The notes beneath the pieces are model-generated. The model worked only from the letters and a program-made list of their open reading frames with translations. It was not told where the DNA came from and made no database searches. Positions 6,718-14,900 of a stretch of 34,144 bases of DNA are shown here, piece by piece. Every line of letters starts with the position of its first letter. Position 1 is the first letter of the stretch. The stretch is from NCBI GenBank assembly GCA_017474765.1, contig JAFVGW010000008.1, forward strand, positions 1 through 34,144. Direction: 5' to 3'. Source of the stretch: Salinivirgaceae bacterium (GTDB lineage: Bacteria; Bacteroidota; Bacteroidia; Bacteroidales; SZUA-534). The position numbers and the translations under genes were made by a program.

Positions 6718-9700
6718 TTAATACTCCCCCCAATGCCTGATTCCCAGCCCCTCGATGCCAATCTTGCAGACCGACCAGATGTAGGCGCTTGCCAGGCGGG
6801 CGTTGGTGATGAGCGGAATGTTGTGGTCAACGGCGGCGCGACGGATTTTGTGACCGTTCTCCAACTCGCGCTGCGTATGGTTTTTCGGGATATTGATAAC
6901 TAAATCAATCTTTTGCGCCGCAATGCAGTCGAGCACGTTCGGCTTTTTCTCCGAGTCGGGCCAGTGAACCACCTCCGCCTCAATACCGTTGTCGGCCATA
7001 AACGCCGCCGTGCCGCTTGTGGCGTAGAGTTTGTAGCCCTTCTCCTTCAACATTCGCGAAGCCTCCAGCAGTTCAACCTTCGACTTCGACGTTCCCGACG
7101 AGATGAGCACTCCCTTGTCGGGCGACGGAATGCGGTGCCCAACCGAGAGCATACTCTTGAGCAGCGCCTCGTGATAGTTGTCGCCGATGCAGGCCGCCTC
7201 GCCCGTCGAAGCCATATCCACACCCAGAACGGGGTCGGCTTTGAGCAGACGCGCAAACGAGAATTGCGACGACTTAACTCCCACATAATCAATGTCGGCG
7301 AACGTTTTACCGTAAGGCTCAACCTCTTTGCCGAGCATAATCTCCGTGGCCATTCCGATGAAGTTGAATTTGGTGATTTTCGACACAAACGGGAAACTCC
7401 GCGACGCCCGCAGGTTGCACTCAATCACGCGCAGCGCGTTGTCTTTGGCCAGAAATTGAATATTGAACGGCCCCGAGATGTTCAGAGCCTGTGCTATCTG
7501 TTTGGAAATGTTTTTGATACGACGAACCGTCTCGTAGTAGAGTTTCTGCGCGGGGAAGACCACCGTGGCGTCGCCCGAGTGGACGCCAGCGTACTCAATA
7601 TGCTCGCTGATGGCGTAGCATTTGATGATGCCGTGCTGCGCAACTGCGTCAATTTCAACCTCTTTGGCGTGCTGCAGAAACTCCGTGACAACCACAGGGT
7701 GCTCCTGACTCACCACCGCCGCGTTGTGCAGGGCGTTCTCTAGTTCGTCGCGGCTCGAAACCACGCGCATTGCCGCTCCCGACAGCACATACGACGGACG
7801 GATGAGCACGGGCAGCCCAACCTCGTCAACAAAACTGTAGATGTCGTTGATGCTCGAAAGTTCCTTCCAGCGCGGTTGGTCGATGCCGAGCGAGTCGCAC
7901 ATTGCCGAAAATTTCTGACGGTCTTCGGCCATATCAATCGATTTTGCCGATGTTCCGAGAACGTTAATTCCTTGACTGTCAAGCAAAAGTGCAAGGTTGT
8001 TCGGAATCTGTCCGCCAGTTGAGACGATGACGCCCTTCGGCTGTTCCAGACTGCAGATGTCGAGCACGCGCTCCAGCGTCAACTCGTCGAAGAACAGGCG
8101 GTCGCACACGTCGTAGTCGGTGCTGACGGTTTCGGGGTTGTAATTTATCATAATGGCGCGGTAGCCCATTTCCTGAATCTTCTTCACGGCCGCCACTCCG
8201 CACCAGTCGAACTCAACCGACGAGCCGATGCGGTAAGCGCCTGAACCCAAGACAATTACCGAGCGTCCGTCGCGTTCGAAACTGATGTCGTTCTCCGCGC
8301 CGTTGTAGGTCAGATACAAGTAGTTGGTCTGCGCAGGATATTCGCCCGCGAGCGTATCTATCTGTTTAACAACAGGTTTGATGCCCAGTTTCAATCGATA
8401 TTCGCGCACCTCGATGCCCTTTGCGTGAGCGTCTATCTTATTGTCTTTCAATACGATTTTACCAATCTGATAATCGCTGTAGCCCATTTGCTTTGCCTCG
8501 CGCATAAGTTCGGCGCTTATCTCGCTGATTGAGTTGCATTTGGCCAGTTCGAGTTTCAGTCGGTGGATGTTCTCCAACCGAGCCAGGAACCACTTGTCGA
8601 TTTTGGTCATATCGTGCAGACGCTCAACCGAATAGCCGCGGTCAAAGGCAATCTCGATGGCGGCCACGCGCTTGTCGGTCGGATTGTTCAGTTCAAAATC
8701 AAGGTCGGGAATGCTGATGGTGTTGCCCACAAAGCCGTGCATTCCTTGCCCCACCATACGCAGACCCTTCTGAATGGCCTCCTCAAAGGTGCGGCCGATT
8801 GACATAACCTCGCCCACCGACTTCATTGACGAGCCTATTAACTTGCTGACTCCCTCGAACTTACCAAGGTCCCAGCGCGGAATCTTGCACACAACATAGT
8901 CGAGCGCGGGCTCAAAGCAGGCCGAAGTAACTTTGGTGACAGCGTTCGGAATCTCGTCCAAACCGTAGCCCAGGCCCAGTTTGGCGGCCACGGCGGCCAG
9001 CGGATAGCCCGTCGCCTTCGACGCCAGCGCAGACGAGCGGCTCAATCGGGCGTTCACCTCAATCACGCGGTAGTCGTCAGAATTCGGGTCGAGCGCGTAC
9101 TGCACGTTGCACTCGCCCACAATGCCCACCTCGCGCACAATTTTTATGGCGATGCTGCGCAGAAGATGGTACTCGTGGTTGCTCAACGTCTGCGACGGCG
9201 CCACCACCACGCTCTCGCCCGTGTGGATGCCCAGCGGGTCGAAATTCTCCATATTGCAGACGGTGATGCAGTTGTCGTAGCGGTCGCGAACCACCTCATA
9301 TTCAATCTCTTTCCAGCCTTTTAGCGATTTCTCGATAAGAATCTGCGGCGAGTATGAGAAGGCCGTCTGCGCAAGCCGCTCCAGTTCGGCGTCGTTTGAG
9401 CAGAAGCCCGACCCCAAGCCGCCCAGCGTGTAGGCGGCGCGCACAATCACGGGGTAACCGATTTCGCGCACAACGCTCATCGCCTCGTCTATCGAGTTGA
9501 CAGCCACACTTTTAGCAGTCTTAACGCCGATTTTGTGCATCATTTCGGCAAACAGTTCGCGGTCCTCAGTGTTGATGATGGCCTCGACGGGCGTGCCCAG
9601 AACCTTGACGTTATATTTCTCTAAAATTCCTGATTTATAAAGCGATACGCCGCAGTTCAGCGCCGTCTGACCGCCAAAGGCGAGCATAATGGCGTCGGGT

Positions 9701-9936
9701 CGCTCCTTTTGGATGACTTTCTCCACAAATTCGGGCGTAACAGGCAGATAGTAAATCAAATCGGCAATGCCTTCCGAAGTCTGCACCGTGGCAATGTTCG
9801 GGTTGATTAGGATGGTGAATTTGCCCTCCTCGCGCAAGGCCTTGAGCGCCTGCGAGCCCGAGTAGTCGAACTCGCCCGACTCACCGATTTTCAGCGCGCC
9901 CGAACCCAGAACCAATATTCTCTTGCAATCTTCCAT
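6718..9936 (-). CDS. carB: Carbamoyl-phosphate synthase large subunit
   Basis: At 1072 aa this has the usual CarB length. It makes carbamoyl phosphate from bicarbonate, ATP and ammonia delivered by CarA, for pyrimidine and arginine synthesis. The two homologous halves are clear. Each opens with a nucleotide-fold motif (VLGSGALKIGESGEFDYSG near residue 10; VLGSGAYRIGSSVEFDW near 560) and continues with an ATP-grasp domain (first half with GGLGSGF and EVNARLSRSSALASKATGYP). An oligomerisation region lies between about 400 and 550. The last 140 residues form the MGS-like allosteric domain. The gene starts 7 bases after the carA stop, so it is the second gene of a carAB operon. No frameshifts are seen. 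Confidence 0.97.
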   Translation of the reverse strand: MEDCKRILVLGSGALKIGESGEFDYSGSQALKALREEGKFTILINPNIATVQTSEGIADLIYYLPVTPEFVEKVIQKERPDAIMLAFGGQTALNCGVSLYKSGILEKYNVKVLGTPVEAIINTEDRELFAEMMHKIGVKTAKSVAVNSIDEAMSVVREIGYPVIVRAAYTLGGLGSGFCSNDAELERLAQTAFSYSPQILIEKSLKGWKEIEYEVVRDRYDNCITVCNMENFDPLGIHTGESVVVAPSQTLSNHEYHLLRSIAIKIVREVGIVGECNVQYALDPNSDDYRVIEVNARLSRSSALASKATGYPLAAVAAKLGLGYGLDEIPNAVTKVTSACFEPALDYVVCKIPRWDLGKFEGVSKLIGSSMKSVGEVMSIGRTFEEAIQKGLRMVGQGMHGFVGNTISIPDLDFELNNPTDKRVAAIEIAFDRGYSVERLHDMTKIDKWFLARLENIHRLKLELAKCNSISEISAELMREAKQMGYSDYQIGKIVLKDNKIDAHAKGIEVREYRLKLGIKPVVKQIDTLAGEYPAQTNYLYLTYNGAENDISFERDGRSVIVLGSGAYRIGSSVEFDWCGVAAVKKIQEMGYRAIMINYNPETVSTDYDVCDRLFFDELTLERVLDICSLEQPKGVIVSTGGQIPNNLALLLDSQGINVLGTSAKSIDMAEDRQKFSAMCDSLGIDQPRWKELSSINDIYSFVDEVGLPVLIRPSYVLSGAAMRVVSSRDELENALHNAAVVSQEHPVVVTEFLQHAKEVEIDAVAQHGIIKCYAISEHIEYAGVHSGDATVVFPAQKLYYETVRRIKNISKQIAQALNISGPFNIQFLAKDNALRVIECNLRASRSFPFVSKITKFNFIGMATEIMLGKEVEPYGKTFADIDYVGVKSSQFSFARLLKADPVLGVDMASTGEAACIGDNYHEALLKSMLSVGHRIPSPDKGVLISSGTSKSKVELLEASRMLKEKGYKLYATSGTAAFMADNGIEAEVVHWPDSEKKPNVLDCIAAQKIDLVINIPKNHTQRELENGHKIRRAAVDHNIPLITNARLASAYIWSVCKIGIEGLGIRHWGEY

Positions 9937-9943
9937 AACTATC

Positions 9944-11017
9944 TTATTTTCTATATTTTACCATATTGTTGAAAAACTCCGCAAAAAGCGGCTCGGTGTC
10001 CTCAGGTCCGCTCGATGCCTCGGGGTGGAACTGTGTGGAAAAGAACGGTTTAGAGCGATGGCGGATGCCCTCGTTGGTGCCGTCGTTCAGGTTGACGAAC
10101 ATTGGCTCCCAGTCGGCAGGCAGCGTCTCGCCGTCGATGGCAAATCCGTGGTTCTGCGACGTGATGAAGCATTGGTGCGTTCCAGGCACCTTAACGGGCT
10201 GATTATGACTGCGGTGGCCGTATTTCAACTTGTAAGTTTTCGCGCCAGCGGCAAGAGCCAGCAACTGATTGCCAAGACAGATGCCCATTATCGGTCGGTC
10301 TTGCTGTAAAGCCTTGCTAATGTGAGCGATAGTGGCCGTACACTGCGCAGGGTCGCCAGGGCCGTTCGAGATGAAAAGGCCGTCGTAATCTTCGGCGGTG
10401 AAATCGTAGTCCCAAGGCACGCGCTTCACGGTAACGTCGTACTTCAAAAGGCAGCGCAGAATGTTGTTTTTCATTCCGCAATCAACCAGCAAAACTTTGT
10501 ATCGTCCTGTGCCATAAGTAGATATTTCTTTCGTAGAAACCTGCGCCACAAGGTTGTCCTTGTTGGGGTCGTAGAAGGGCACGTCAGCGTTGTCGAATAT
10601 GATTTTGCCCAGCATTGAGCCCTGCTCGCGCAGTTTTTTGGTGAGCGCGCGCGTGTCGATGCCGCAGATTCCAGGCACCTGCCACTCCTTGAGCCATTGG
10701 CCAAGGCTGCGGCGCGAGTCCCAATGGCTGTAACGTTCTGAATAATCGGAAATTACGAGCGCCGAGCACTGTATGCGGTCCGATTCAAAAAACCTTGACA
10801 CGCCGTTGACCATTTCGTCGCCAGGCACGCCGTAGTTGCCAATCATTGGGTAGGTCGGGATGAGAATCTGTCCGCGGTACGACGGGTCGCTCAAACTTTC
10901 GGGGTAGCCCGTCATTGCCGTGTAGAAGACCAACTCGCCCGCCATCGACCGCTCGCAGCCGAACGAAAAGCCCTCATATTCAGAGCCGTCGGCCAGTTTC
11001 AAAATTGCCTTTTTCAT
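9944..11017 (-). CDS. carA: Carbamoyl-phosphate synthase small subunit (glutaminase)
   Basis: This 357-aa protein hydrolyses glutamine and channels ammonia to CarB. The N-terminal CarA domain includes FYTAMTGYPESLSDPSY. The C-terminal class I glutamine amidotransferase has its catalytic Cys247 in GICLGNQLLALA and the His/Glu pair in FHPEASSGPEDTE. The start is placed at MKKAILKLADGSEYEG. The frame continues 15 codons upstream to another ATG, but CarA proteins normally begin near this point. carB follows 7 bases downstream. Upstream on the minus strand, TTATTTTG near 11043 is a one-mismatch fit to the Bacteroidota -7 box; no attenuator was recognised. Confidence 0.96.
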   Translation of the reverse strand: MKKAILKLADGSEYEGFSFGCERSMAGELVFYTAMTGYPESLSDPSYRGQILIPTYPMIGNYGVPGDEMVNGVSRFFESDRIQCSALVISDYSERYSHWDSRRSLGQWLKEWQVPGICGIDTRALTKKLREQGSMLGKIIFDNADVPFYDPNKDNLVAQVSTKEISTYGTGRYKVLLVDCGMKNNILRCLLKYDVTVKRVPWDYDFTAEDYDGLFISNGPGDPAQCTATIAHISKALQQDRPIMGICLGNQLLALAAGAKTYKLKYGHRSHNQPVKVPGTHQCFITSQNHGFAIDGETLPADWEPMFVNLNDGTNEGIRHRSKPFFSTQFHPEASSGPEDTEPLFAEFFNNMVKYRK

Positions 11018-11279
11018 TTTATCGCTTTCTGATTTCACTTTGCAAAATAACATTGTCAGCACGAATTTTAGGGTACGAGAAATTTGTATCTGTTTCCGAG
11101 CCTCACAATTTCCATTTTTACACTTTATAATTTTTACCGCGCAAAAATCGACATTTTATTATGAATGGACGCAAAATATGCGTGTTTTGGTTTTGAATTA
11201 CGTATTTCTATTACGGATTGGAATTATAATAAATTGAATACAACAGCAAAATTCAATTTCAACATTCCGCACCCGATAC

Positions 11280-11379
11280 GATTCAAGTGCTAAACCGACA
11301 ACAAATGTCGAGTTTTAGCAGTTGAATCGCGCTTTTAGTGCTAAATCGGTAAATTTTATCGAGTTTTAGCAGTTGAATC
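11280..11379 (+). repeat. Two tandem 42-nt hairpin units between carA and the ATPase gene
   Basis: Units 11287-11328 and 11338-11379 repeat with a 51-bp period and share an identical 21-base 3' half. Each folds as GTGCTAAA pairing with TTTAGCAG, around an inner stem that differs in sequence but keeps pairing: CGACA/TGTCG in unit 1 and CGGTA/TATCG (one G-U) in unit 2. Unit 1 has an extra outer arm, GATTCAA (11280-11286) with TTGAATC (11322-11328). The second unit runs up to the presumed -33 element of the ATPase gene. The rest of the 11018-11417 gap is AT-rich without recognisable signals. Confidence 0.7.
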
Positions 11380-11400
11380 TGAAAAATTTGCATATTTTTG
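11374..11400 (+). promoter_or_regulatory. Candidate Bacteroidota promoter for the ATPase gene
   Basis: TATTTTTG at 11393-11400 matches TAnnTTTG exactly. A TTG at 11374-11376 lies 17 bases upstream as a possible -33 element and overlaps the end of the second hairpin unit. Transcription would start a few bases before the ATG at 11418, giving a very short leader. Confidence 0.5.
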
Positions 11401-11417
11401 TATCAAAAAGAACTGAT

Positions 11418-12848
11418 ATGCAGAACGAGATTATTGGGCGGAAAGCAGAAATCGAACTGCTCAACAAATACGCAGAGTCGGGCAAGGCAGAATTTGTGGC
11501 AATTTACGGTCGCCGCCGTGTTGGCAAGACATTCCTTGTCAATCAGGTGTTCAAAAACCGCCTGACTTTCTCAATGACAGGAATATTGGATGGCGACAAG
11601 AAAGCGCAAATGCACGCCTTCACCGATGCGTTGGACCTTTACGGACAACCCAACACGCCAACACCAAAAAATTGGTACGATGCCTTTCAAATTCTGCGGC
11701 ACTTCCTATCTGAAAAGATGAGCGGCAACTCCCCTTGCATTATCTTTATTGATGAATTACCCTGCTTCGAAACGCGCAAATCTGATTTTGTAAACGCTCT
11801 AGGCTATTTTTGGAACAGTTGGGCGTCACTGCAAGATAACCTGATGCTTATTGTTTGTGGCTCAGCAACTTCGTGGATGATAAAAAACATTATCGACAAT
11901 CACGGCGGACTGCACGACCGCATCACCCACGAGATTCATCTTAAGGAATTTACGTTACGCGAAACGGAAGAATATCTTCTATCGTACGGTTTTCCGTGGG
12001 ACAGGATGATGGTGGTGCAGACCTATATGGTAATGGGCGGAATTCCATATTACTTAAGCCTTTTGAACCCAGCCGAAAGTTTGGCGCAAAATATCGACCG
12101 TCTGTTTTTTAAAGCCAACAGCGAAATGCAGCGAGAGTTTAACCGACTTTATAAAACATTGTTTTCCAATCCCGAGGCATATATTGCAATTATCGAAGCC
12201 CTGTTTGAAAAAAAATGCGGGCTGACACGCGACGGGATTGCAGAATCGTTAGGAATCAATGCCAACGGCTATCTGACGCAAATGCTTCAAAGCCTTGTTG
12301 ATTGTGGTATTGTACGGTTCTATCGGATAAGAAACAAATCCGTATCGACACGCAACGGATTATATCAATTGCTTGATTTTTACACACTTTTCTATCTTCA
12401 ATTTCTAAAAAAACAAACCTCAAACGAACATTTTTGGACTCAAAGTATCAACTCGCCCACTATCAACTCTTGGATGGGGCTAGCGTTCGAACGTATCTGC
12501 CTGACGCACATTTCACAAATTAAATGCGCGCTTGGAATCGACGGTATAAAAACAGAATATTACTCGTGGCGGGGGACCGACACCGAATCGCAGCGGCAAG
12601 CACAAATCGACCTTGTGATAGAGCGCGCCGACCGAATGATTAACATTTGTGAGGCGAAATTCAGCGAGAAGCCTTATCTCCTGTCAAAAGATGAATACGA
12701 TAAATTCACAAACCGTATCGCTCTTTTCAAACAAACGACAAGTTTTGCGGGCGGTGTAATACCTACTTTTATCACGGCAAACGGCTTGCAGCGGAATGCC
12801 TATTCGGAACATATTACCGCACAAATCACACTCGATGATTTGTTTTGA
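11418..12848 (+). CDS. AAA-type ATPase with DUF234/nuclease-like C-terminus
   Basis: This 476-aa protein belongs to the archaeal-type ATPase plus DUF234 group common in archaea and Bacteroidota, whose function is unknown. Walker A is GRRRVGKT (31-38), Walker B is CIIFIDELP (107-115), and a sensor-like VCGSATSW strand follows. A winged-helix-like region precedes the C-terminal domain, which carries Q-I-D398-L-V followed by E412-A-K414, the D...ExK pattern of PD-(D/E)xK nuclease folds. The start is set at MQNEIIGRKAEI, 18 bases after a TAnnTTTG box; the frame extends 15 codons further upstream. It stands alone on the plus strand, behind the hairpin units. Nuclease activity is an inference from the motif only. 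Confidence 0.8.
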   Translation: MQNEIIGRKAEIELLNKYAESGKAEFVAIYGRRRVGKTFLVNQVFKNRLTFSMTGILDGDKKAQMHAFTDALDLYGQPNTPTPKNWYDAFQILRHFLSEKMSGNSPCIIFIDELPCFETRKSDFVNALGYFWNSWASLQDNLMLIVCGSATSWMIKNIIDNHGGLHDRITHEIHLKEFTLRETEEYLLSYGFPWDRMMVVQTYMVMGGIPYYLSLLNPAESLAQNIDRLFFKANSEMQREFNRLYKTLFSNPEAYIAIIEALFEKKCGLTRDGIAESLGINANGYLTQMLQSLVDCGIVRFYRIRNKSVSTRNGLYQLLDFYTLFYLQFLKKQTSNEHFWTQSINSPTINSWMGLAFERICLTHISQIKCALGIDGIKTEYYSWRGTDTESQRQAQIDLVIERADRMINICEAKFSEKPYLLSKDEYDKFTNRIALFKQTTSFAGGVIPTFITANGLQRNAYSEHITAQITLDDLF

Positions 12849-12948
12849 AATGCCGTAAATGTTTGCTTTACAAACACTTCTTTACCCGCTCCATTGCCTC
12901 AATACTGCTCTTACTAATGACGCGTTTTTTCTCGCACAGACTACACTG

Positions 12949-12966
12949 TCCCGATAGGAATCGGGA
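12949..12966. terminator. Hairpin between convergent genes
   Basis: TCCCGAT and ATCGGGA form a perfect 7-bp stem around AGGA, in the 129-base gap between the convergent ATPase and membrane-protein genes. There is no T-run on either side, so it could be a weak bidirectional terminator, a processing site or a dispersed repeat unit. The remainder of the gap shows nothing. Confidence 0.4.
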
Positions 12967-12977
12967 ACACAGATTTC

Positions 12978-13466
12978 CTACTCCTTATAGTACTTGTTTT
13001 TCTTTAGCGAATCGCGCATTTCTCGCTCCGAAGGGTATTTCTTTTTCCGTTTTTTGGTAAACAGGTTGGCAATTTTCCTCCAAAGTGGCACTCGTACATA
13101 ATCATCCACATAATCATCGGGGGCGCGCAAGCCTTCTCGGATTTCTCGTTCTCGTTTCTTGAAGCGGCGATATGTTGAAATTCTAGGTAACAATTCAGAT
13201 AAAACCACAAATTCACATAACGTGATGAAAATCAAAAAACCTTTTTTCCCAAAATTGCTGATGACAAATTGCTGCAATGCAATTGCTCCACGCTGTCCAC
13301 TGCGTCCAATAAGTTGCCAATTCATTATAGACGCTATTAGATTTTCTTCGCTACTTACAATTGTGTCAATTATTATATATAATCCGAATAGGCACATTGT
13401 ACTGAATAGTAATAATTCAAACAATTGCTCTTTCTGACTTTTAAACCTCTTAATTTCCTTCTCCAT
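12978..13466 (-). CDS. Small two-helix membrane protein, unknown
   Basis: I do not recognise this 162-aa protein. It begins with a charged stretch (MEKEIKRFKSQKEQ). A hydrophobic helix (LLLFSTMCLFGLYIIIDTIV) and a second helix (GFLIFITLCEFVVLSEL) follow. The C-terminal tail of about 80 residues is very basic (RRFKKREREI, KKRKKKYP) and probably cytoplasmic. The start is set at an ATG at 13466; an ATG at 13487 would add seven residues. It is convergent with the ATPase gene and has no obvious partner. Codon use looks ordinary and the frame is open throughout, so it is likely a real gene. Confidence 0.6.
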   Translation of the reverse strand: MEKEIKRFKSQKEQLFELLLFSTMCLFGLYIIIDTIVSSEENLIASIMNWQLIGRSGQRGAIALQQFVISNFGKKGFLIFITLCEFVVLSELLPRISTYRRFKKREREIREGLRAPDDYVDDYVRVPLWRKIANLFTKKRKKKYPSEREMRDSLKKNKYYKE

Positions 13467-13706
13467 ACAATAGCCGCGTAAATTCATTCTTTAATTGTGA
13501 ATTAATCAGTTCACAAAGAGCATAGAACACTTTGTCTTCTGTTTTTACTAAACGCCATACGCCCAAAATTAAAACTTTTTGCAGTTGTATGTATGACGCG
13601 GTGGCGGCGGGAATGGTTGCGGTTGGAAAACAAAAAAGCAGGGCAATCGCCCAGCCTTTGCTATGACGACCTTTCGGCTCCGCAATTCAAAATTGACAAA
13701 CAATTA
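13467..13706. other. Gene-free stretch
   Basis: About 240 bases hold no convincing gene. A short GGGC-AATC-GCCC hairpin lies near 13643, and a 73-codon plus-strand frame (13593-13814) has no protein-like features. I see no tRNA, promoter or known RNA. Confidence 0.5.
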
Positions 13707-13850
13707 TCATCCAATAATTTGCATCGTCCATTCCAACAATTCTTCAACGTAACGTTTAGCCACTTTCCCATCGGCAAAACGAATTTGCAATTTGGCATCA
13801 GCATTTTCAACTGAATTGTCGTAAAGATAGGCGCGGTGTACTTTCCGCAC
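13707..13850 (-). pseudogene. C-terminal remnant resembling a zeta-toxin-family kinase
   Basis: The last 47 codons of this minus-strand frame read as real protein: KVHRAYLYDNSVENADAK, then IRFADGKVAKRYVE and LLEW. As I recall, zeta-toxin/COG4185 P-loop kinases end with a similar pattern: D-R-A-Y-x-Y-D-N-S, then hydrophobic-F-R-x-x-D-G-K, then Y-V and E-W. Upstream the frame stays open to a TTG at 14000, overlapping the rnpA stop, but those 50 codons are Cys/Phe-rich and look non-coding. No Walker A motif is present in any minus-strand frame here. I therefore read it as a decayed toxin gene missing its kinase core. A small, real, TTG-started gene coupled to rnpA is the alternative. Confidence 0.4.
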
Positions 13851-13996
13851 AATGCGACTACAATTGATACAAGAAGAGGAGTAGAAGAAAACATCAAGAA
13901 ACAAAAAACAACGGAATAATAAAACGTGAAGGCCCCGACAAAGGCGGCAAATGGGTTGTTGTGGCTGCGAAAAAGTGAGCCTCGTTTCCTTCAGAA

Positions 13997-14401
13997 TCAA
14001 ATCATTTCCTTCTTAACCCTTTCGGCCAGGCGAGCAAGTATTTGTTTAATGCGGCCTTCCATCTCATCAAAAGTCATTTTAGACGAATTTTGTGCCACAA
14101 ACATAAACTGTAGCTTGACGGGGCAATCGGCCAAGGCTTCGGTCAATATATTATGGTTGAGGCGGAAGGCCTCGTGCATAAGACGCTTGTTGCGATTACG
14201 GTCCACAGCAAAATGATGAATTTTCTTAGGAGCCGCAAAACACACCTGATATGAGAATGATGCGGACTGTTCGGTGGTGTAAATAAGGCGGACAGGGTTT
14301 GACCGCACCTCGCAGCCATGCTGGAACAAGGCTCCAATGGCCTTACGGCTTTTCAGGTGCTTGTCACGCTTGAACGAATATGGATGAGAGATTTGTGTCA
14401 T
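13997..14401 (-). CDS. rnpA: Ribonuclease P protein component
   Basis: This 134-aa basic protein supports the RNase P RNA in removing 5' leaders from pre-tRNAs. The diagnostic motif RNRNKRLMHEAFR (usually RNRIKRxxREAFR) is present near the middle, preceded by a beta-strand region with FAAPKKIHHFAVDR. The start is set at MTQISHPYSFKRDKHL. The frame continues upstream to 14455, but that reaches the terminator of the tRNA pair, so the shorter start (or 14428) is preferred. It follows two tRNA genes on the same strand. The usual bacterial neighbours rpmH and yidD are absent; a toxin-like remnant occupies the downstream position. Confidence 0.92.
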   Translation of the reverse strand: MTQISHPYSFKRDKHLKSRKAIGALFQHGCEVRSNPVRLIYTTEQSASFSYQVCFAAPKKIHHFAVDRNRNKRLMHEAFRLNHNILTEALADCPVKLQFMFVAQNSSKMTFDEMEGRIKQILARLAERVKKEMI

Positions 14402-14437
14402 TGCGTTTGCTTGATTTGCCAAACTCATTGCCCATTC

Positions 14438-14474
14438 AAAAAAAACGACCGCCAATCCCGTGATTGCCAGTCGT
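14438..14474 (-). terminator. Intrinsic terminator of the tRNA-Gly/tRNA-Leu pair
   Basis: On the minus strand a 12-bp stem (5' arm ACGACTGGCAAT, 3' arm ATTGGCGGTCGT, one mismatch and one G-T pair, six-base loop) is followed by eight T residues. It begins nine bases after the tRNA-Leu 3' end. It separates the tRNA transcript from rnpA and argues against rnpA starts at or above 14438. Confidence 0.88.
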
Positions 14475-14482
14475 CAGTTTTG

Positions 14483-14568
14483 TACCCGGAGCCGGGATCG
14501 AACCGGCACGTCCATTACTGGACACAGGATTTTAAGTCCGGCGCGTCTACCAATTCCGCCATCAGGGC
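14483..14568 (-). tRNA. tRNA-Leu, anticodon UAA
   Basis: This 86-nt class II tRNA has a long variable arm (TGTCCAGTAATGGACG region). The anticodon loop CTTAAAA gives UAA, and the T-arm is GCCGG-TTCGATC-CCGGC. It resembles bacterial tRNA-Leu(UAA). The acceptor GCCCTGA/TCCGGGT has an unusual U5-C68 mismatch. The discriminator is A73, and CCA is not encoded. Confidence 0.95.
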
Positions 14569-14594
14569 AACCTTAGATAAGAACAAAAAAAAAG

Positions 14595-14667
<73 letters not shown>

Positions 14668-14900
14668 GTTTGCGGTTGCAAATGTAGAGCAAAATACGTT
14701 TCGTGCAACAATTTGGTGTTTTTTTTTCATATTTTTTATATAGTTGTTCATTTTCAAACTGTTACAGCTCAATGATGGATGTTGGGCATGGTTATTAAAG
14801 CTGTTTTGGACAACTTTTGCAACAAACTTTCGGCGTGACAATTTCAGAATATCAACAAATGACTATATTTACCCGATTTTTTGGTTTGAACATTTTCAAT

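Noticed and set aside
13643..13654. GGGC-AATC-GCCC as a terminator
   Set aside because: The stem is only four base pairs and there is no T-run; chance occurrence is likely.
14817..14900. N-terminal extension of ricT from 14817
   Set aside because: The 28 extra codons do not resemble the family start; MSDDISRGCP at 14901 does.
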